Positions 8,872 through 17,445 of a DNA stretch of 64,000 nt are shown one piece after another. Source of the stretch: Pelagibius sp. Alg239-R121 (GTDB lineage: Bacteria; Pseudomonadota; Alphaproteobacteria; Kiloniellales; Kiloniellaceae); NCBI RefSeq assembly GCF_947331435.1, contig NZ_CAMZOF010000007.1, positions 248,001-312,000 on the forward strand. The letters are read 5' to 3'. Both the position numbers and the translations under genes were made by a program. The stretch's first letter is position 1. Each line of letters opens with the position of its first letter. The notes under the pieces are model-generated. The model was not told where the DNA came from. It searched no databases and saw only the letters and a program-made list of their open reading frames with translations.

Positions 8872-11352
8872 CTACGCTTTCTGGAGCTGACGCTCCGTTG
8901 GTCGGGGTGTGGATTTCATGCGTTCGCCCTTTGGATCGTACGCCGCCTGCAAAGAGACTGTCGCAGGATGGTAGGTGCCCGCAATATCTATCTGCACTTC
9001 ATAACCCTCTCGGGCAATGTTGGCGTCGATGAAGGCGAGGGCGACCGGCCTGCGGACACGAAAGCCGTAGGCGGCGGACGTTACCTGTCCGACTGGGCGA
9101 CCGTCGCAGAGGACCGGTTCGTGACCGATTGGCCAAATTTGCTGCTGTTGGGGCAGCAGTGTGACCAAGCGGGTTGTCGGAGAGGCTCGCTTCTGATTCA
9201 TAAGGGCTTCGCGGCCGATGAAGCCTTGATCGCTATTGAGCTTGACCGCAAACCCGAGACCTGCGGCCAGTGGCGTCGTATCAGGCCCGATATCGTGTCC
9301 GATGGCGAGGAATTGTTTTTCGATGCGAAGAGAAGTTTGCGCATAGGCACCCGCCAACCTGATGCCGTGGTCATGGCCTGCCGTCATGAGAGCATCGAAA
9401 ATCCGGCCGGCATTGGCGTTTGGCACGATCAGTTCCCAACCTAGTTCACCGACATAGGATAGTCGAACCGCGTGAAGCGCGATGCCCGCGACCTTGAGGC
9501 TTTGGTGGGTGAAGAAGGAAAAGCTGTCATCGGACAGATCAGAGTCGCTCAACGGCTGCAGCAGCGCACGACTCTTCGGGCCCATGACACCGAGGATTGA
9601 GAAGTCTTCAGTGATCTCGGTGATGCTGAGGTCTTCATTCGAATGCTGTTCCCGCCGGAGCCACGCGAGATCCCGCCTGATCCGGCCGGTGCTGGGCAGC
9701 ATCAGGTATTCCTCGGGTGAGAACCTTAAAACGGTTAAGTCGCTTTCGATTCCACCCTTCCGGTTGAGTATCGATGTATAGGTTGCCCGGCCCGCGGCGC
9801 GCCCCATGTCGTTGGCGCAGATACGCTGGAGAAAGCGCTCGGCATCGGGGCCCTGAACTTTGATTTTCCCAAAGCTTGATTGTTCGAAAAGCGCGACATC
9901 TTCGTGGGCTGCGCGACATTCTTCTGACACGACATTGAACCAGCCGGGCCGATCGAAGGTAAGGCTGTCGTCGACGTTACCCTCAGGATCGAAATAGAGC
10001 GGACGTTCCCAGCCGAACCTCTGGCCGAACACAGCACCCGCCCGAACCAGCCTTTCATGGGTCGCAGTCTGGCGAAGATTCCGCGCCGTTGTGTGTTCTT
10101 TGCCTGGAAAGGAGATCGCGTAATGTTCGCCCAGGACCTCGGGCGCGCGTGCGAACAAAGCATCCGTTTCGGCCTCGCAGGGGTGAAATCGGGCAGGGTG
10201 GACCTCGTCGAGATCCATCGGGGCTTGACCCTCCACGATCCAGGTGGCCAGGGCCTTGCCGGCCCCGCCGCCCGTTGCGACCCCGACTGAATTCATACCG
10301 CAACCTAGATAAAGGCCGTCTACCTCTGGCGCAGGTCCGAGCAGGAAGCTGCCGTCGGGCGTGAAGCTCTCCGGCCCGTTCAGCAGCATGCGGACTTCGG
10401 CGGTCTCTAAAACCGGAATCCGGTGCAGTCCCGTCATCATCATGGGTTCGAAGTGATCCCAGTCTTCGGGTAGCAAGTCGAAAGCGAACTCATTGGGCAG
10501 ATTTTCCAGGCGGATCGCCTTGCCCATGGGCTCGAAGCAGCCGACCAGCAGTCCGCCGACATCGTCGCGGATGTAGAGATGCCCGTCGTGATCGCTGAGG
10601 GTGGGCAAATGTCCTGCGATCCCGTCTATGGGCTTGGTCAACAGATAGAAGTGTTCGCAGGCTTGTACCGGGATCGTCACGCCTGCGAGCTTGGCGATTT
10701 CTTTACTCCAGAGGCCGCCGCAGATGACGGACGTTTCGCAATTGATATGGCCGCGCGGGGTGTCGACACCCGTGATTCGGTCGCCGGCTTTGGAAAATCC
10801 CGATACGGGAGTGTCCTCGAACACCCGCACGCCGTTTGCTTTGGCTGATTTGACCAGTGCTGCACAAAGGTCCGAGGGGTTCACGCGTCCGTCGCTTGGT
10901 GAATAGATCGCACCGATGACATCGTCGGTCCGGGCGAGCGGCCAGAAGTCTTTGACCTCCTCGGCCGTTATCTCCTGGACCGGCACATCGTAAAGCCGTG
11001 CCAAAGCTGCCTGTCTACGGATGTGCGTGAGACGATCCGCATTGGTTGCGATTGAGAGGGAGCCGGTCTGGTACCAGCCGGTGGATTGCCCGGTTTCAAT
11101 CTCCAGACTGCTGTAGAGCGCGACCGAGTCCTTGATCAGCTGCGTCAGGTTTCGAGTAGAACGCAACTGCCTGACCTGCGCCGCGGAATGCCAGGTCGTG
11201 CCGCAGGTAAGCTGTTTACGTTCCAGCAGGATAACGTCCTTAACCCCCGATTTCGCGAGATGGTAGGCGGTGGAACAGCCCATGATTCCGCCACCGATGA
11301 TGACGACAGTGGCCGTTTTGGGGAGGATTGTTTCTGGCGCAGTTCGACTCAT
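8872..11352 (-). CDS. Dimethylglycine/sarcosine dehydrogenase-like flavoprotein (DAO plus GcvT-like domains)
   Basis: An 826-residue two-module enzyme. Residues about 12-375 form a D-amino-acid-oxidase FAD domain (VVIIGGGIMGCSTAYHLAKSG), with TCGTTWHSAAQVR carrying the His that is covalently flavinylated in dimethylglycine dehydrogenases. An FAO_M-like linker follows. Residues about 440-800 are the aminomethyltransferase-like folate-binding GCV_T/GCV_T_C module (ILNRKGGIESDLTVLRF, SYVGELGWELIVP, GFIGREALM). The chemistry expected is oxidative N-demethylation of an N-methylated amino acid with the one-carbon unit passed to tetrahydrofolate. It is the first gene of a leftward operon, divergent from the MurR/RpiR gene across a palindrome. 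Confidence 0.92.
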   Translation of the reverse strand: MSRTAPETILPKTATVVIIGGGIMGCSTAYHLAKSGVKDVILLERKQLTCGTTWHSAAQVRQLRSTRNLTQLIKDSVALYSSLEIETGQSTGWYQTGSLSIATNADRLTHIRRQAALARLYDVPVQEITAEEVKDFWPLARTDDVIGAIYSPSDGRVNPSDLCAALVKSAKANGVRVFEDTPVSGFSKAGDRITGVDTPRGHINCETSVICGGLWSKEIAKLAGVTIPVQACEHFYLLTKPIDGIAGHLPTLSDHDGHLYIRDDVGGLLVGCFEPMGKAIRLENLPNEFAFDLLPEDWDHFEPMMMTGLHRIPVLETAEVRMLLNGPESFTPDGSFLLGPAPEVDGLYLGCGMNSVGVATGGGAGKALATWIVEGQAPMDLDEVHPARFHPCEAETDALFARAPEVLGEHYAISFPGKEHTTARNLRQTATHERLVRAGAVFGQRFGWERPLYFDPEGNVDDSLTFDRPGWFNVVSEECRAAHEDVALFEQSSFGKIKVQGPDAERFLQRICANDMGRAAGRATYTSILNRKGGIESDLTVLRFSPEEYLMLPSTGRIRRDLAWLRREQHSNEDLSITEITEDFSILGVMGPKSRALLQPLSDSDLSDDSFSFFTHQSLKVAGIALHAVRLSYVGELGWELIVPNANAGRIFDALMTAGHDHGIRLAGAYAQTSLRIEKQFLAIGHDIGPDTTPLAAGLGFAVKLNSDQGFIGREALMNQKRASPTTRLVTLLPQQQQIWPIGHEPVLCDGRPVGQVTSAAYGFRVRRPVALAFIDANIAREGYEVQIDIAGTYHPATVSLQAAYDPKGERMKSTPRPTERQLQKA

Positions 11353-11394
11353 TCCAACGGCCCGGATTCTCGCTGTTTCAGAGAGTGGATCATT

Positions 11395-11422
11395 TGTTTC
11401 AACAATAATTGTGATTGAAACA
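11395..11422. promoter_or_regulatory. Candidate MurR/RpiR operator in divergent promoter
   Basis: Perfect inverted repeat TGTTTCAA (11395-11402), 12-nt AT-rich spacer, TTGAAACA (11415-11422). It sits between the divergent starts at 11352 and 11462. TGAAA/TTTCA half sites are typical of MurR/RpiR proteins. One operator could control both operons. Confidence 0.55.
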
Positions 11423-11461
11423 GTCGCGTCAAGTGGTTATTGTCGCGGAATGGGGGTTGAT

Positions 11462-12346
11462 ATGCATACGCGCCTGGATGCGGCTTACGAGCGCCTGGGG
11501 CCGCGGCTGAAGATCGCCGCACGCTACGTTTTGGATCACCCTGACGATGTCGCGCTTTATTCCATGCGGACGCTGGCCGAGCGGGCAGGGGTGGCGCCGG
11601 CAACGCTCTCCAGATTGGCGCGGGCGATCCAGTGCGAGGACTATGAGACCTTTCGGCACAGCTACCGTGTGCTGGTCACCGGCCGTCATCAGCCCGGCGC
11701 TTCCTTTGCTGGCCGTGCACGCGCCTTGAAGGCGGATGCCGGCAACATGAAAGGGGTTATGCGTCAGCAGGCCGATGCTGTGGTCGCCAACATCGATTCC
11801 TTCTTGGCTGCTGGATATCAGGAGAGCCTGGAGCAAGCTGCGGATCTTTTGATATCAGCTCGGACGGTCCAGGTCGTGGGGATGATGAGCGGTTTTTCGC
11901 TCGCCATCTATGCACATTACGTGGCCAGCATGGCCTTTCCAAACTGGTCTCTGCTGCGCACCCAGGGGGGCAGTATTGCCAATTCGCTCTATGACTTAAC
12001 CTCAGAGGATGCGGTCATCGCTTTTTCTTCGGAGCCATACTCGCGCGCGACCATAGTCGCCTGCCAGGATGCCCGCGCCGCCGGTGTCAAGGTCGTTGCC
12101 GTCACCGACCGGCGCTCCGCACCTCTGGCCCGCATCGCCGATGTGGCCTTGGTCGCGCCGGCGGATTCTCCACATTATTTTCCTTCGATCGCGGCGCAGG
12201 TCGCGGTGGTCGAAGGTCTACTGAGCACTATGCTGAAGCGTGCCGGGCCGGAGACGCTAACCAAGATCGAGACCATAGAAGCCGCACGTCATGCCTACGG
12301 CGAATATTGGGACGAGGAGAAAGAGCCGACATCTGCGAGAGCGTAA
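11462..12346 (+). CDS. MurR/RpiR-family transcriptional regulator
   Basis: About 294 residues. The N-terminal HTH_6 domain includes RYVLDHPDDVALYSMRTLAERAGVAPATLSRLARAIQCEDYETF. The C-terminal SIS domain (about residues 115-260) includes TVQVVGMMSGFSLAIYAHY, AVIAFSSEPYSRATIVACQDARAAGVKVVAVTD and SAPLARIADVALVAP. SIS domains of this family normally sense a phosphosugar, but members next to amino acid genes sense other metabolites. I chose the ATG at 11462, preceded by GGGGG and a 5-nt spacer; the in-frame ATG at 11450 is an alternative. It runs into the MmgE/PrpD gene and is divergent from the flavoprotein operon. Confidence 0.9.
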   Translation: MHTRLDAAYERLGPRLKIAARYVLDHPDDVALYSMRTLAERAGVAPATLSRLARAIQCEDYETFRHSYRVLVTGRHQPGASFAGRARALKADAGNMKGVMRQQADAVVANIDSFLAAGYQESLEQAADLLISARTVQVVGMMSGFSLAIYAHYVASMAFPNWSLLRTQGGSIANSLYDLTSEDAVIAFSSEPYSRATIVACQDARAAGVKVVAVTDRRSAPLARIADVALVAPADSPHYFPSIAAQVAVVEGLLSTMLKRAGPETLTKIETIEAARHAYGEYWDEEKEPTSARA

Positions 12347-12378
12347 ATGGGGACAAAAGGGGCTGCATAAAAACTAAA

Positions 12379-13761
12379 ATGAGTGACATTTGCCACAGCT
12401 TTGCGAATTGGAGCGCGAGTCTCGCGCCGGAAGCGATTCCGGCGGCGGTGATGGCTGTTGCCCGATGCGCGGTCCGCGATACCATTGGCGTGATCGCCGC
12501 AGCGACTGCTCATCCAATGCTGCCGGCTCTGACGGATATATATGGCAAGAGCGACGGTCTCTCTTCGGCAACCGGATGCGCCAAGGGATTGACTGCTGAA
12601 AACGCGGCTCTCATCAACGGTGCAGCAGCCCATGCCTGGGATTTCGATGACACCAGCTACACCGGCATCATGCACGGATCGGCGGTAGTGTTTCCGGTGG
12701 TCTTCGCGGTGGCCGAAGAGGCCGGCGCGGGCGAAGAGGAGATGCTGGCGGCGTTTATCGCAGGGTCCGAGGTGACTTACACTCTGGCCGACATCTGCAC
12801 TCATGCTCACTACTTCAGGGGGTGGTGGAGCACGGTGACCTTCGGACTGATCGGCGCGACGGCGGCCGCTGCAAAGCTATACGGTTTGAACCTAGAGCAG
12901 ACGGCCAATGCTCTTGGACTCGCGGCGGCGGCATCGGGCGGCGGCAAGTCCGTCTTTGGGAGTGACGGCAAGCCTTTCCTGGTCGGTGAGGCGGCGCGCC
13001 GGGCGATTGAGTTCGCGAGGGTCGCAGGTGCGGGTTTGAGCGGACCGATGAGTGCTTTCGAGGATGAGCGTGGGTTCCTGGTACTGCTGAACGACGGCGA
13101 GGCGAAGATGGATGAACTGGACAGCCTCGGCCGGCGCTGGCGTCTGGCTGACCCGGGGCTGCTGTTCAAGACCAGCCCGGTCTGTTCCGCGGCTCATGCG
13201 GCGATTGAGGCGGCGGATGAGATTTTCAAGACGTCAGGAGCGAATCTTGATGACATCGACGTAATCCGGCTCGAGGTGCCGGAATTGGTGCGAATCAGTC
13301 TGGTTTACGACCGGCCGGAGACACCACAGCAGGCGCAGTTTTCACTGCCCTACGCAGTGGTCTGCGGACTGCTTACCGGTAAGGTACGGCTCGAGGATCT
13401 GGAGCCGGTGGAAATTGCATCCGCTCGCAAGCGTGCGCTGATGGATCGCATCAGCATTTCCGTCGCGGCGGATCTCTCCAGCGACGAGATGCGGGGGCGC
13501 TTTCCGGAGTCTGCACGGCTGCGGCTGTCTCTAAAGGACGGCAGCGCACATGACTCCTTCTGCGGTGAGTCGGCCGGCATGCCCAATCGGCCGCTGAGCG
13601 GTGCGCAGTTGCGTGAGAAATTCGAATCTTGTCTATCGTACGGTGACGTAGAGGTGCAGACTGGATCGAACGAACAAGAGAATCTGAAGACATTGGCCCG
13701 GCGGATCATTGGATACAGACGGGCTGATGAAAGAACCGGAGAGCCGAGCCTGGTGGCATAG
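12379..13761 (+). CDS. MmgE/PrpD family protein
   Basis: About 460 residues of the MmgE/PrpD fold, which includes 2-methylcitrate dehydratase, cis-aconitate decarboxylase and several uncharacterised hydratases or lyases. Landmarks are the N-terminal helical domain with AVRDTIGVIAAATAHP, NGAAAHAWDFDDTSYTGIMHGSA, a GWWSTVTFGLIGATAAAAKLYGL segment, and the C-terminal FKTSPVCSAAHAAIEAADE. The start is the ATG at 12379 (MSDICHSFANW). It begins 33 nt after the regulator stop and precedes the ABC transporter genes, so it probably acts on the transported compound or a product. The substrate is unknown. Confidence 0.88.
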   Translation: MSDICHSFANWSASLAPEAIPAAVMAVARCAVRDTIGVIAAATAHPMLPALTDIYGKSDGLSSATGCAKGLTAENAALINGAAAHAWDFDDTSYTGIMHGSAVVFPVVFAVAEEAGAGEEEMLAAFIAGSEVTYTLADICTHAHYFRGWWSTVTFGLIGATAAAAKLYGLNLEQTANALGLAAAASGGGKSVFGSDGKPFLVGEAARRAIEFARVAGAGLSGPMSAFEDERGFLVLLNDGEAKMDELDSLGRRWRLADPGLLFKTSPVCSAAHAAIEAADEIFKTSGANLDDIDVIRLEVPELVRISLVYDRPETPQQAQFSLPYAVVCGLLTGKVRLEDLEPVEIASARKRALMDRISISVAADLSSDEMRGRFPESARLRLSLKDGSAHDSFCGESAGMPNRPLSGAQLREKFESCLSYGDVEVQTGSNEQENLKTLARRIIGYRRADERTGEPSLVA

Positions 13762-13821
13762 GGGCGGCTGACCGGACAAAAGTGAGATAAAAACCATCAA
13801 GCAAAGAAACGGGAGAAGACT

Positions 13822-14652
13822 ATGAGGAAAATGATTAGCCTGTTGAGCGCCACGGCCATGACCTTGGTTGCGACCAGCGCCTATGCCGAGCAGTGCACCA
13901 ACGACACCTGGAACAAGGTTATGTCGCGCGGCAAGCTGGTCGTGGGCGTGAAGGCGGACTACAAGCCCTGGGGATTCCGCGACGAGAGCGGCAATCTGGT
14001 CGGCATGGAGATCGACATGGCGCAGTCGGTTGCGGACGCCATGGGCGTTGAGCTGGAAACCGTTGCCGTGCAGTCCTCCAACCGCATGCAGTTTCTGGAG
14101 CAGGGCAAGATCGACCTGATGATCGCCACCATGTCCGACCGCCCGGACCGCCGCGAGATCGTCGGTATCGTCGGCCCGAACTACTACACCTCGGGCACCA
14201 ACATCCTGGCGCCGAAGGCCTTGAAGTTCGCCGACTGGGAACAGCTGCGCGACCGTCCGGTCTGCGGCAAGCAGGGCGCCTTCTATAACAAAATCGTCGA
14301 AGAACGCTACGGCGCCAAGGTCGTGGCCTTCGGAGGCAACGCCGAAGCCAAGCAGGCCTTGCGCGACAAGAAGTGCATCGCCTTCGTCTATGACGACAGC
14401 TCCATCGTCGCCGATCTGTCTTCGGGCAACTGGGATCAGTTCGAGATGCCCCTGAAGACCGAAGACGACAACCCCTGGGCGCTGGCCGTGCCGAAAGCCG
14501 AACAGAACTGCGTCTTCGGACAGTTCATGTCCGGCATGCAGTACAACTGGCATCGGAGTGGAACTCTCGTCGAGCTTGAGAAAAAGTGGGGCATCCAGCC
14601 GACCGCGTATCTGCAAAACCAGAAAGAGCGCTTCGCCGACTGGATTAAGTAA
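13822..14652 (+). CDS. Polar amino acid ABC transporter substrate-binding protein
   Basis: A 276-residue periplasmic binding protein of family 3. A Sec signal peptide (MRKMISLLSATAMTLVATSAYAEQ) has a likely AYA cleavage site. The mature part shows the SBP_bac_3 pattern GKLVVGVKADYKPWGFRDESG, LVGMEIDMAQSVADAMGV, RMQFLEQGKIDLMIATMSDRP and an Arg-Asp ligand pair of amino acid binders. A strong ribosome site (GGGAGAAGACT) precedes the ATG. It is the first transporter gene, separated from the permease by an unusually long 280-nt gap that contains a strong hairpin. Confidence 0.93.
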   Translation: MRKMISLLSATAMTLVATSAYAEQCTNDTWNKVMSRGKLVVGVKADYKPWGFRDESGNLVGMEIDMAQSVADAMGVELETVAVQSSNRMQFLEQGKIDLMIATMSDRPDRREIVGIVGPNYYTSGTNILAPKALKFADWEQLRDRPVCGKQGAFYNKIVEERYGAKVVAFGGNAEAKQALRDKKCIAFVYDDSSIVADLSSGNWDQFEMPLKTEDDNPWALAVPKAEQNCVFGQFMSGMQYNWHRSGTLVELEKKWGIQPTAYLQNQKERFADWIK

Positions 14653-14663
14653 GCTTTTCCGAC

Positions 14664-14694
14664 TGGGAGCGGCCGCTCGTTTCGGCCGCTCCCA
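14664..14694 (+). terminator. Strong intra-operon hairpin after the binding-protein gene
   Basis: Perfect 12-bp stem TGGGAGCGGCCG / CGGCCGCTCCCA with a 7-nt loop, 11 nt after the stop. No T-run follows. It may stabilise the binding-protein mRNA and reduce read-through to the permeases. Confidence 0.6.
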
Positions 14695-14934
14695 AACGGT
14701 AGGCGCGAGAACGATTCACTGCCGACGAGCAGTGGGCGCAGATTCGATATAAAAAGAACGTCGCCGGCCAACGGCGGTTCAATTGAAACAGGGTTCGATG
14801 TAAAAAAGCGGGAGTTTGAGTCGAGCTTCAGGAGAGGATTTCGCGAGAACCGGAGCATACTTCAGGTATGTGAGGACAGAAGCGGAAGCTTCGACGCAGA
14901 GATCGGCCGAAATGCCGCTTTTTAGGGGGATGTC

Positions 14935-15687
14935 ATCGAAGCGATTCAGGAATTTTTTCGAGAAGTAGCCGCCAACCATCCGACCTGGAACTTCATCTTC
15001 TTCTACGAGGCGACTCAGTGGAACAAGGTGATGTCGGGGTTGTGGATGACCATCCAGCTCTCGGTCGTCTGCATTCTCTTTTCTCTGGTGATCGGCGTGG
15101 TGGGCGCGGGCATGCAGGGTGCCAAGAGCGCCGTTTTGCGCGCCGTCGTGGCGGGCTATATCCAGTTCTTCCGCAACACGCCGCCCTTCGTGCAGCTGCT
15201 GTTCTTCTACTTTGCGCTGGGGCAGTTCACGCCGACCTATTCGCCGGACGGCTGGCTGGAGATCCCGATCATCAGCAACGTGGGCTGGGCGATCATTTCG
15301 CTCTCCTTCTTCGCCGGCGCCTTCAACGTGGAGATCTTCCGCGCCGGGGTTGAGGCGGTGCCGAAGTCGACCCAGGAGGCGGCCGAGGCGCTGGGCTACA
15401 CGCGGCTGCAGATCTACGGCCACATCGTCTTTCCCCTGGCGTTGCGGGTGTCGATTCCCGCGCTGAACAACAATCTGGTCAACCTGGTCAAGACCACGAC
15501 CCAGGCCTTCGTGATCGCGGTGCCGGAGCTGCTCTATCAGTCGGTGACCATCTGGAATGATTATCCTTCGGCGCAGTATCCCATGATGACCTTTTTGTTC
15601 TTTGCCTATCTCGGGCTGGTCGGCGTGGTGGTGGTCGGCATGAACAAGTGGGAGCGCACCATGCGCATCCCCGGATATGGAGGCTGA
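14935..15687 (+). CDS. Polar amino acid ABC transporter permease (start codon anomalous)
   Basis: A HisM/GlnP-like inner-membrane permease, about 250 residues. The core MSGLWMTIQLSVVCILFSLV, the FFRNTPPFVQLLFFY segment and the EAA loop EAAEALGYTRLQIYGHIVFPLALRV are clear. The coding signal extends upstream of the first GTG/ATG (15028/15031) as EAIQEFFREVAANHPTWNF and IFFYEATQWNK, in frame back to a TAG at 14923. No ATG, GTG or TTG lies in that extension. A GGGGGA ribosome site at 14925-14930 sits 4 nt before an ATC codon at 14935, which I take as a possible non-AUG start. The overlapping ATG at 14930 is out of frame. A recent indel is the alternative. The stop is 1 nt before the next permease start. 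Confidence 0.82.
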   Translation: MEAIQEFFREVAANHPTWNFIFFYEATQWNKVMSGLWMTIQLSVVCILFSLVIGVVGAGMQGAKSAVLRAVVAGYIQFFRNTPPFVQLLFFYFALGQFTPTYSPDGWLEIPIISNVGWAIISLSFFAGAFNVEIFRAGVEAVPKSTQEAAEALGYTRLQIYGHIVFPLALRVSIPALNNNLVNLVKTTTQAFVIAVPELLYQSVTIWNDYPSAQYPMMTFLFFAYLGLVGVVVVGMNKWERTMRIPGYGG

Positions 15688-15688
15688 C

Positions 15689-16630
15689 ATGATCAGAAAC
15701 TCCATTCGCAGTCATTCTATTCGCCGCAACGCCATTCGCCGTGACGCCATTCCGGGCGTGACCGCCGCAGCCAAAACCGACCTGCCGGTTCTGCATTCCT
15801 TCAAGGCCACTTACAGCGGTCCGGGCGAACTGGGTTTCAGCCGCTGGCTGGCGAGCCTTCCGGCCTGGAGCGTCTTCGTCCTGATCGCGGTCGCCGGGCT
15901 CTGGCCCTTGAGCGCGCTGGCGCAGGGTGGCGGTTTCACGACCGGCGATGCCTTCGAGGCTCTGCTGCGCTGGATCCCCTATCTGTTGACCAGCGGCTTT
16001 GCACTCACCATCCTGATTTCTTTCCTGACCATGCTGGTCGGTACCATCTTCGGAGTGCTTCTGGGGCTGGGACAGATCTCGCCCAATCCGCTGATCGCCA
16101 AGCCGAGCTGGTTCATAACCCAGGTGTTCCGCAACTCGCCCTGGCTGGTGCTGCTCTTCATCGTGATGCTGTCCTTTCCATTCGAGATTCAGATCGGCGA
16201 TCTGATCATCCCGGTGCCGGACTGGATCAAGGCGGTGATCGGGCTGGCCCTGCCGATCATGGCCAACATTTCCGAGATCGTGCGCGGCGCCATCAATTCG
16301 GTGCCGACGGCCCAGTGGGAGGCAGCCGAGTGCCTGGCTTTCTCGCGCCGCCAGACCCTGTTTGAGATCATCCTGCCGCAGTGTATCAAGCGCATGATTC
16401 CACCCTGGATGAACTGGTACGCGATCCTGACCATGGCCACACCCATTGTCTCGATCCTGGGGGTCAACGAGGTGCTGAACCTGGCCCGTCAGGCGATCGA
16501 GGCCGAGGACAATCACCCGGAATTGCTGATCCCCTTCTACAGCTTCGTACTGGTGATCTTTTTCGTCTACTGCTACCCGATTGCGCGCCTGACCATCCGG
16601 CTCGAGCGCAAGTTCGCGGTCAAACTCTGA
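15689..16630 (+). CDS. Polar amino acid ABC transporter permease with N-terminal extension
   Basis: About 313 residues. The second HisMQ-type permease of the transporter, starting at the ATG at 15689 behind GGAGG. The first 40 residues are polar and contain a short tandem repeat (IRSHS, IRRNA, IRRDA). Transmembrane helices then start at WSVFVLIAVAGLWPLSALA, followed by the permease core YLLTSGFALTILISFLTMLVG, the VFRNSPWLVLLFIVML segment, and the EAA loop QWEAAECLAFSRRQTLFEIILPQ. It forms a heterodimer with the preceding permease by family logic. The cytoplasmic N-terminal extension is unusual for this family. Confidence 0.9.
   Translation: MIRNSIRSHSIRRNAIRRDAIPGVTAAAKTDLPVLHSFKATYSGPGELGFSRWLASLPAWSVFVLIAVAGLWPLSALAQGGGFTTGDAFEALLRWIPYLLTSGFALTILISFLTMLVGTIFGVLLGLGQISPNPLIAKPSWFITQVFRNSPWLVLLFIVMLSFPFEIQIGDLIIPVPDWIKAVIGLALPIMANISEIVRGAINSVPTAQWEAAECLAFSRRQTLFEIILPQCIKRMIPPWMNWYAILTMATPIVSILGVNEVLNLARQAIEAEDNHPELLIPFYSFVLVIFFVYCYPIARLTIRLERKFAVKL
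15704..15748 (+). repeat. Three in-frame 15-nt tandem repeats inside the permease N-terminus
   Basis: ATTCGCAGTCATTCT, ATTCGCCGCAACGCC and ATTCGCCGTGACGCC follow one another, with a fourth partial ATTCC. Each unit encodes I-R-x-x-x, so unit gain or loss would keep the frame. Confidence 0.7.
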
Positions 16631-16642
16631 GGCATTAGAATT

Positions 16643-17425
16643 ATGGCCGAGACCAACACTGCAACCGCTGTCGCCGCCGGGGACTGGACCCCGGAACAGC
16701 CCATCGTGGCGCTGAACGAAGTGCGTAAATCCTTCGGCGACCTGGAGGTCCTGAAGGGCATCACCTTCAATGTGATGAAGGGCGAGGTGATCTGCATCAT
16801 CGGCCCTTCGGGCTCCGGCAAGTCGACGCTCATTCGCTGCGTCAACGCGCTGAACCCGATCGACTCAGGCTCGATCAAGGTGGAGGGGCAAGAGGTCCAC
16901 GACGCCCACCTGGACAAGCTGGCCCTGCGCAAAAAGGTCGGCATGGTGTTCCAGCAGTACAACCTCTTCCCCCACAAGACCGCGATCCAGAACGTCATGA
17001 TGGCGCCGGTCCAGGTCCTGAAACAGGACAAGGCCGAGGTCGAGGAACGGGCGCGCAAACTGATCAAGAAGGTGCGCCTGGAAGGTAAGGAAGACAGCTA
17101 TCCCGGCGAACTCTCCGGCGGCCAGCAACAGCGCGTCGCCATCGCAAGATCACTCGCCATGAACCCGGACATCATGCTGTTCGACGAGGTCACGGCGGCC
17201 CTCGATCCCGAGACGGTCAAGGAAGTGCTGGTCACCATCAAGGAACTGGCCCAGGATGGCATGACCTGCATGCTGGTCACCCACGAGATGGGATTTGCGC
17301 GGGAGGTTGCGGATCATATTTACTTCACGGATCGGGGCGTGATCGTGGAGCACGGGCCGCCGGCAACGTTTTTTAGTGACGCGAAGGACTCAAGGACGCA
17401 GGAGTTTTTGGGGCAGATTTTATAG
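16643..17425 (+). CDS. Polar amino acid ABC transporter ATP-binding protein
   Basis: A 260-residue GlnQ/HisP-type ATPase. Walker A is GPSGSGKST, the Q-loop is MVFQQYNLFPHKT, the signature is LSGGQQQRVAIARSLAMNP, Walker B is IMLFDEVTAALDPE and the switch His is in LVTHEMGFARE. A 20-residue leader precedes the usual PIVALNEVRKSFG start. It completes the SBP, two permeases and ATPase set. The IS5 element begins only 20 nt after its stop, so the downstream end of this operon was probably altered by insertion. Confidence 0.95.
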   Translation: MAETNTATAVAAGDWTPEQPIVALNEVRKSFGDLEVLKGITFNVMKGEVICIIGPSGSGKSTLIRCVNALNPIDSGSIKVEGQEVHDAHLDKLALRKKVGMVFQQYNLFPHKTAIQNVMMAPVQVLKQDKAEVEERARKLIKKVRLEGKEDSYPGELSGGQQQRVAIARSLAMNPDIMLFDEVTAALDPETVKEVLVTIKELAQDGMTCMLVTHEMGFAREVADHIYFTDRGVIVEHGPPATFFSDAKDSRTQEFLGQIL

Positions 17426-17445
17426 GTAAATTCTTTTAGTTCTTA

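Noticed and set aside
13633-14616. Long open frame on the minus strand (327 residues) across the binding-protein gene
   Set aside because: It is the antisense of a strongly supported ABC binding protein, with no family match.
14779-16516. Two long minus-strand open frames over the ABC permeases
   Set aside because: His/Arg-rich low-information sequence antisense to well-supported permeases.
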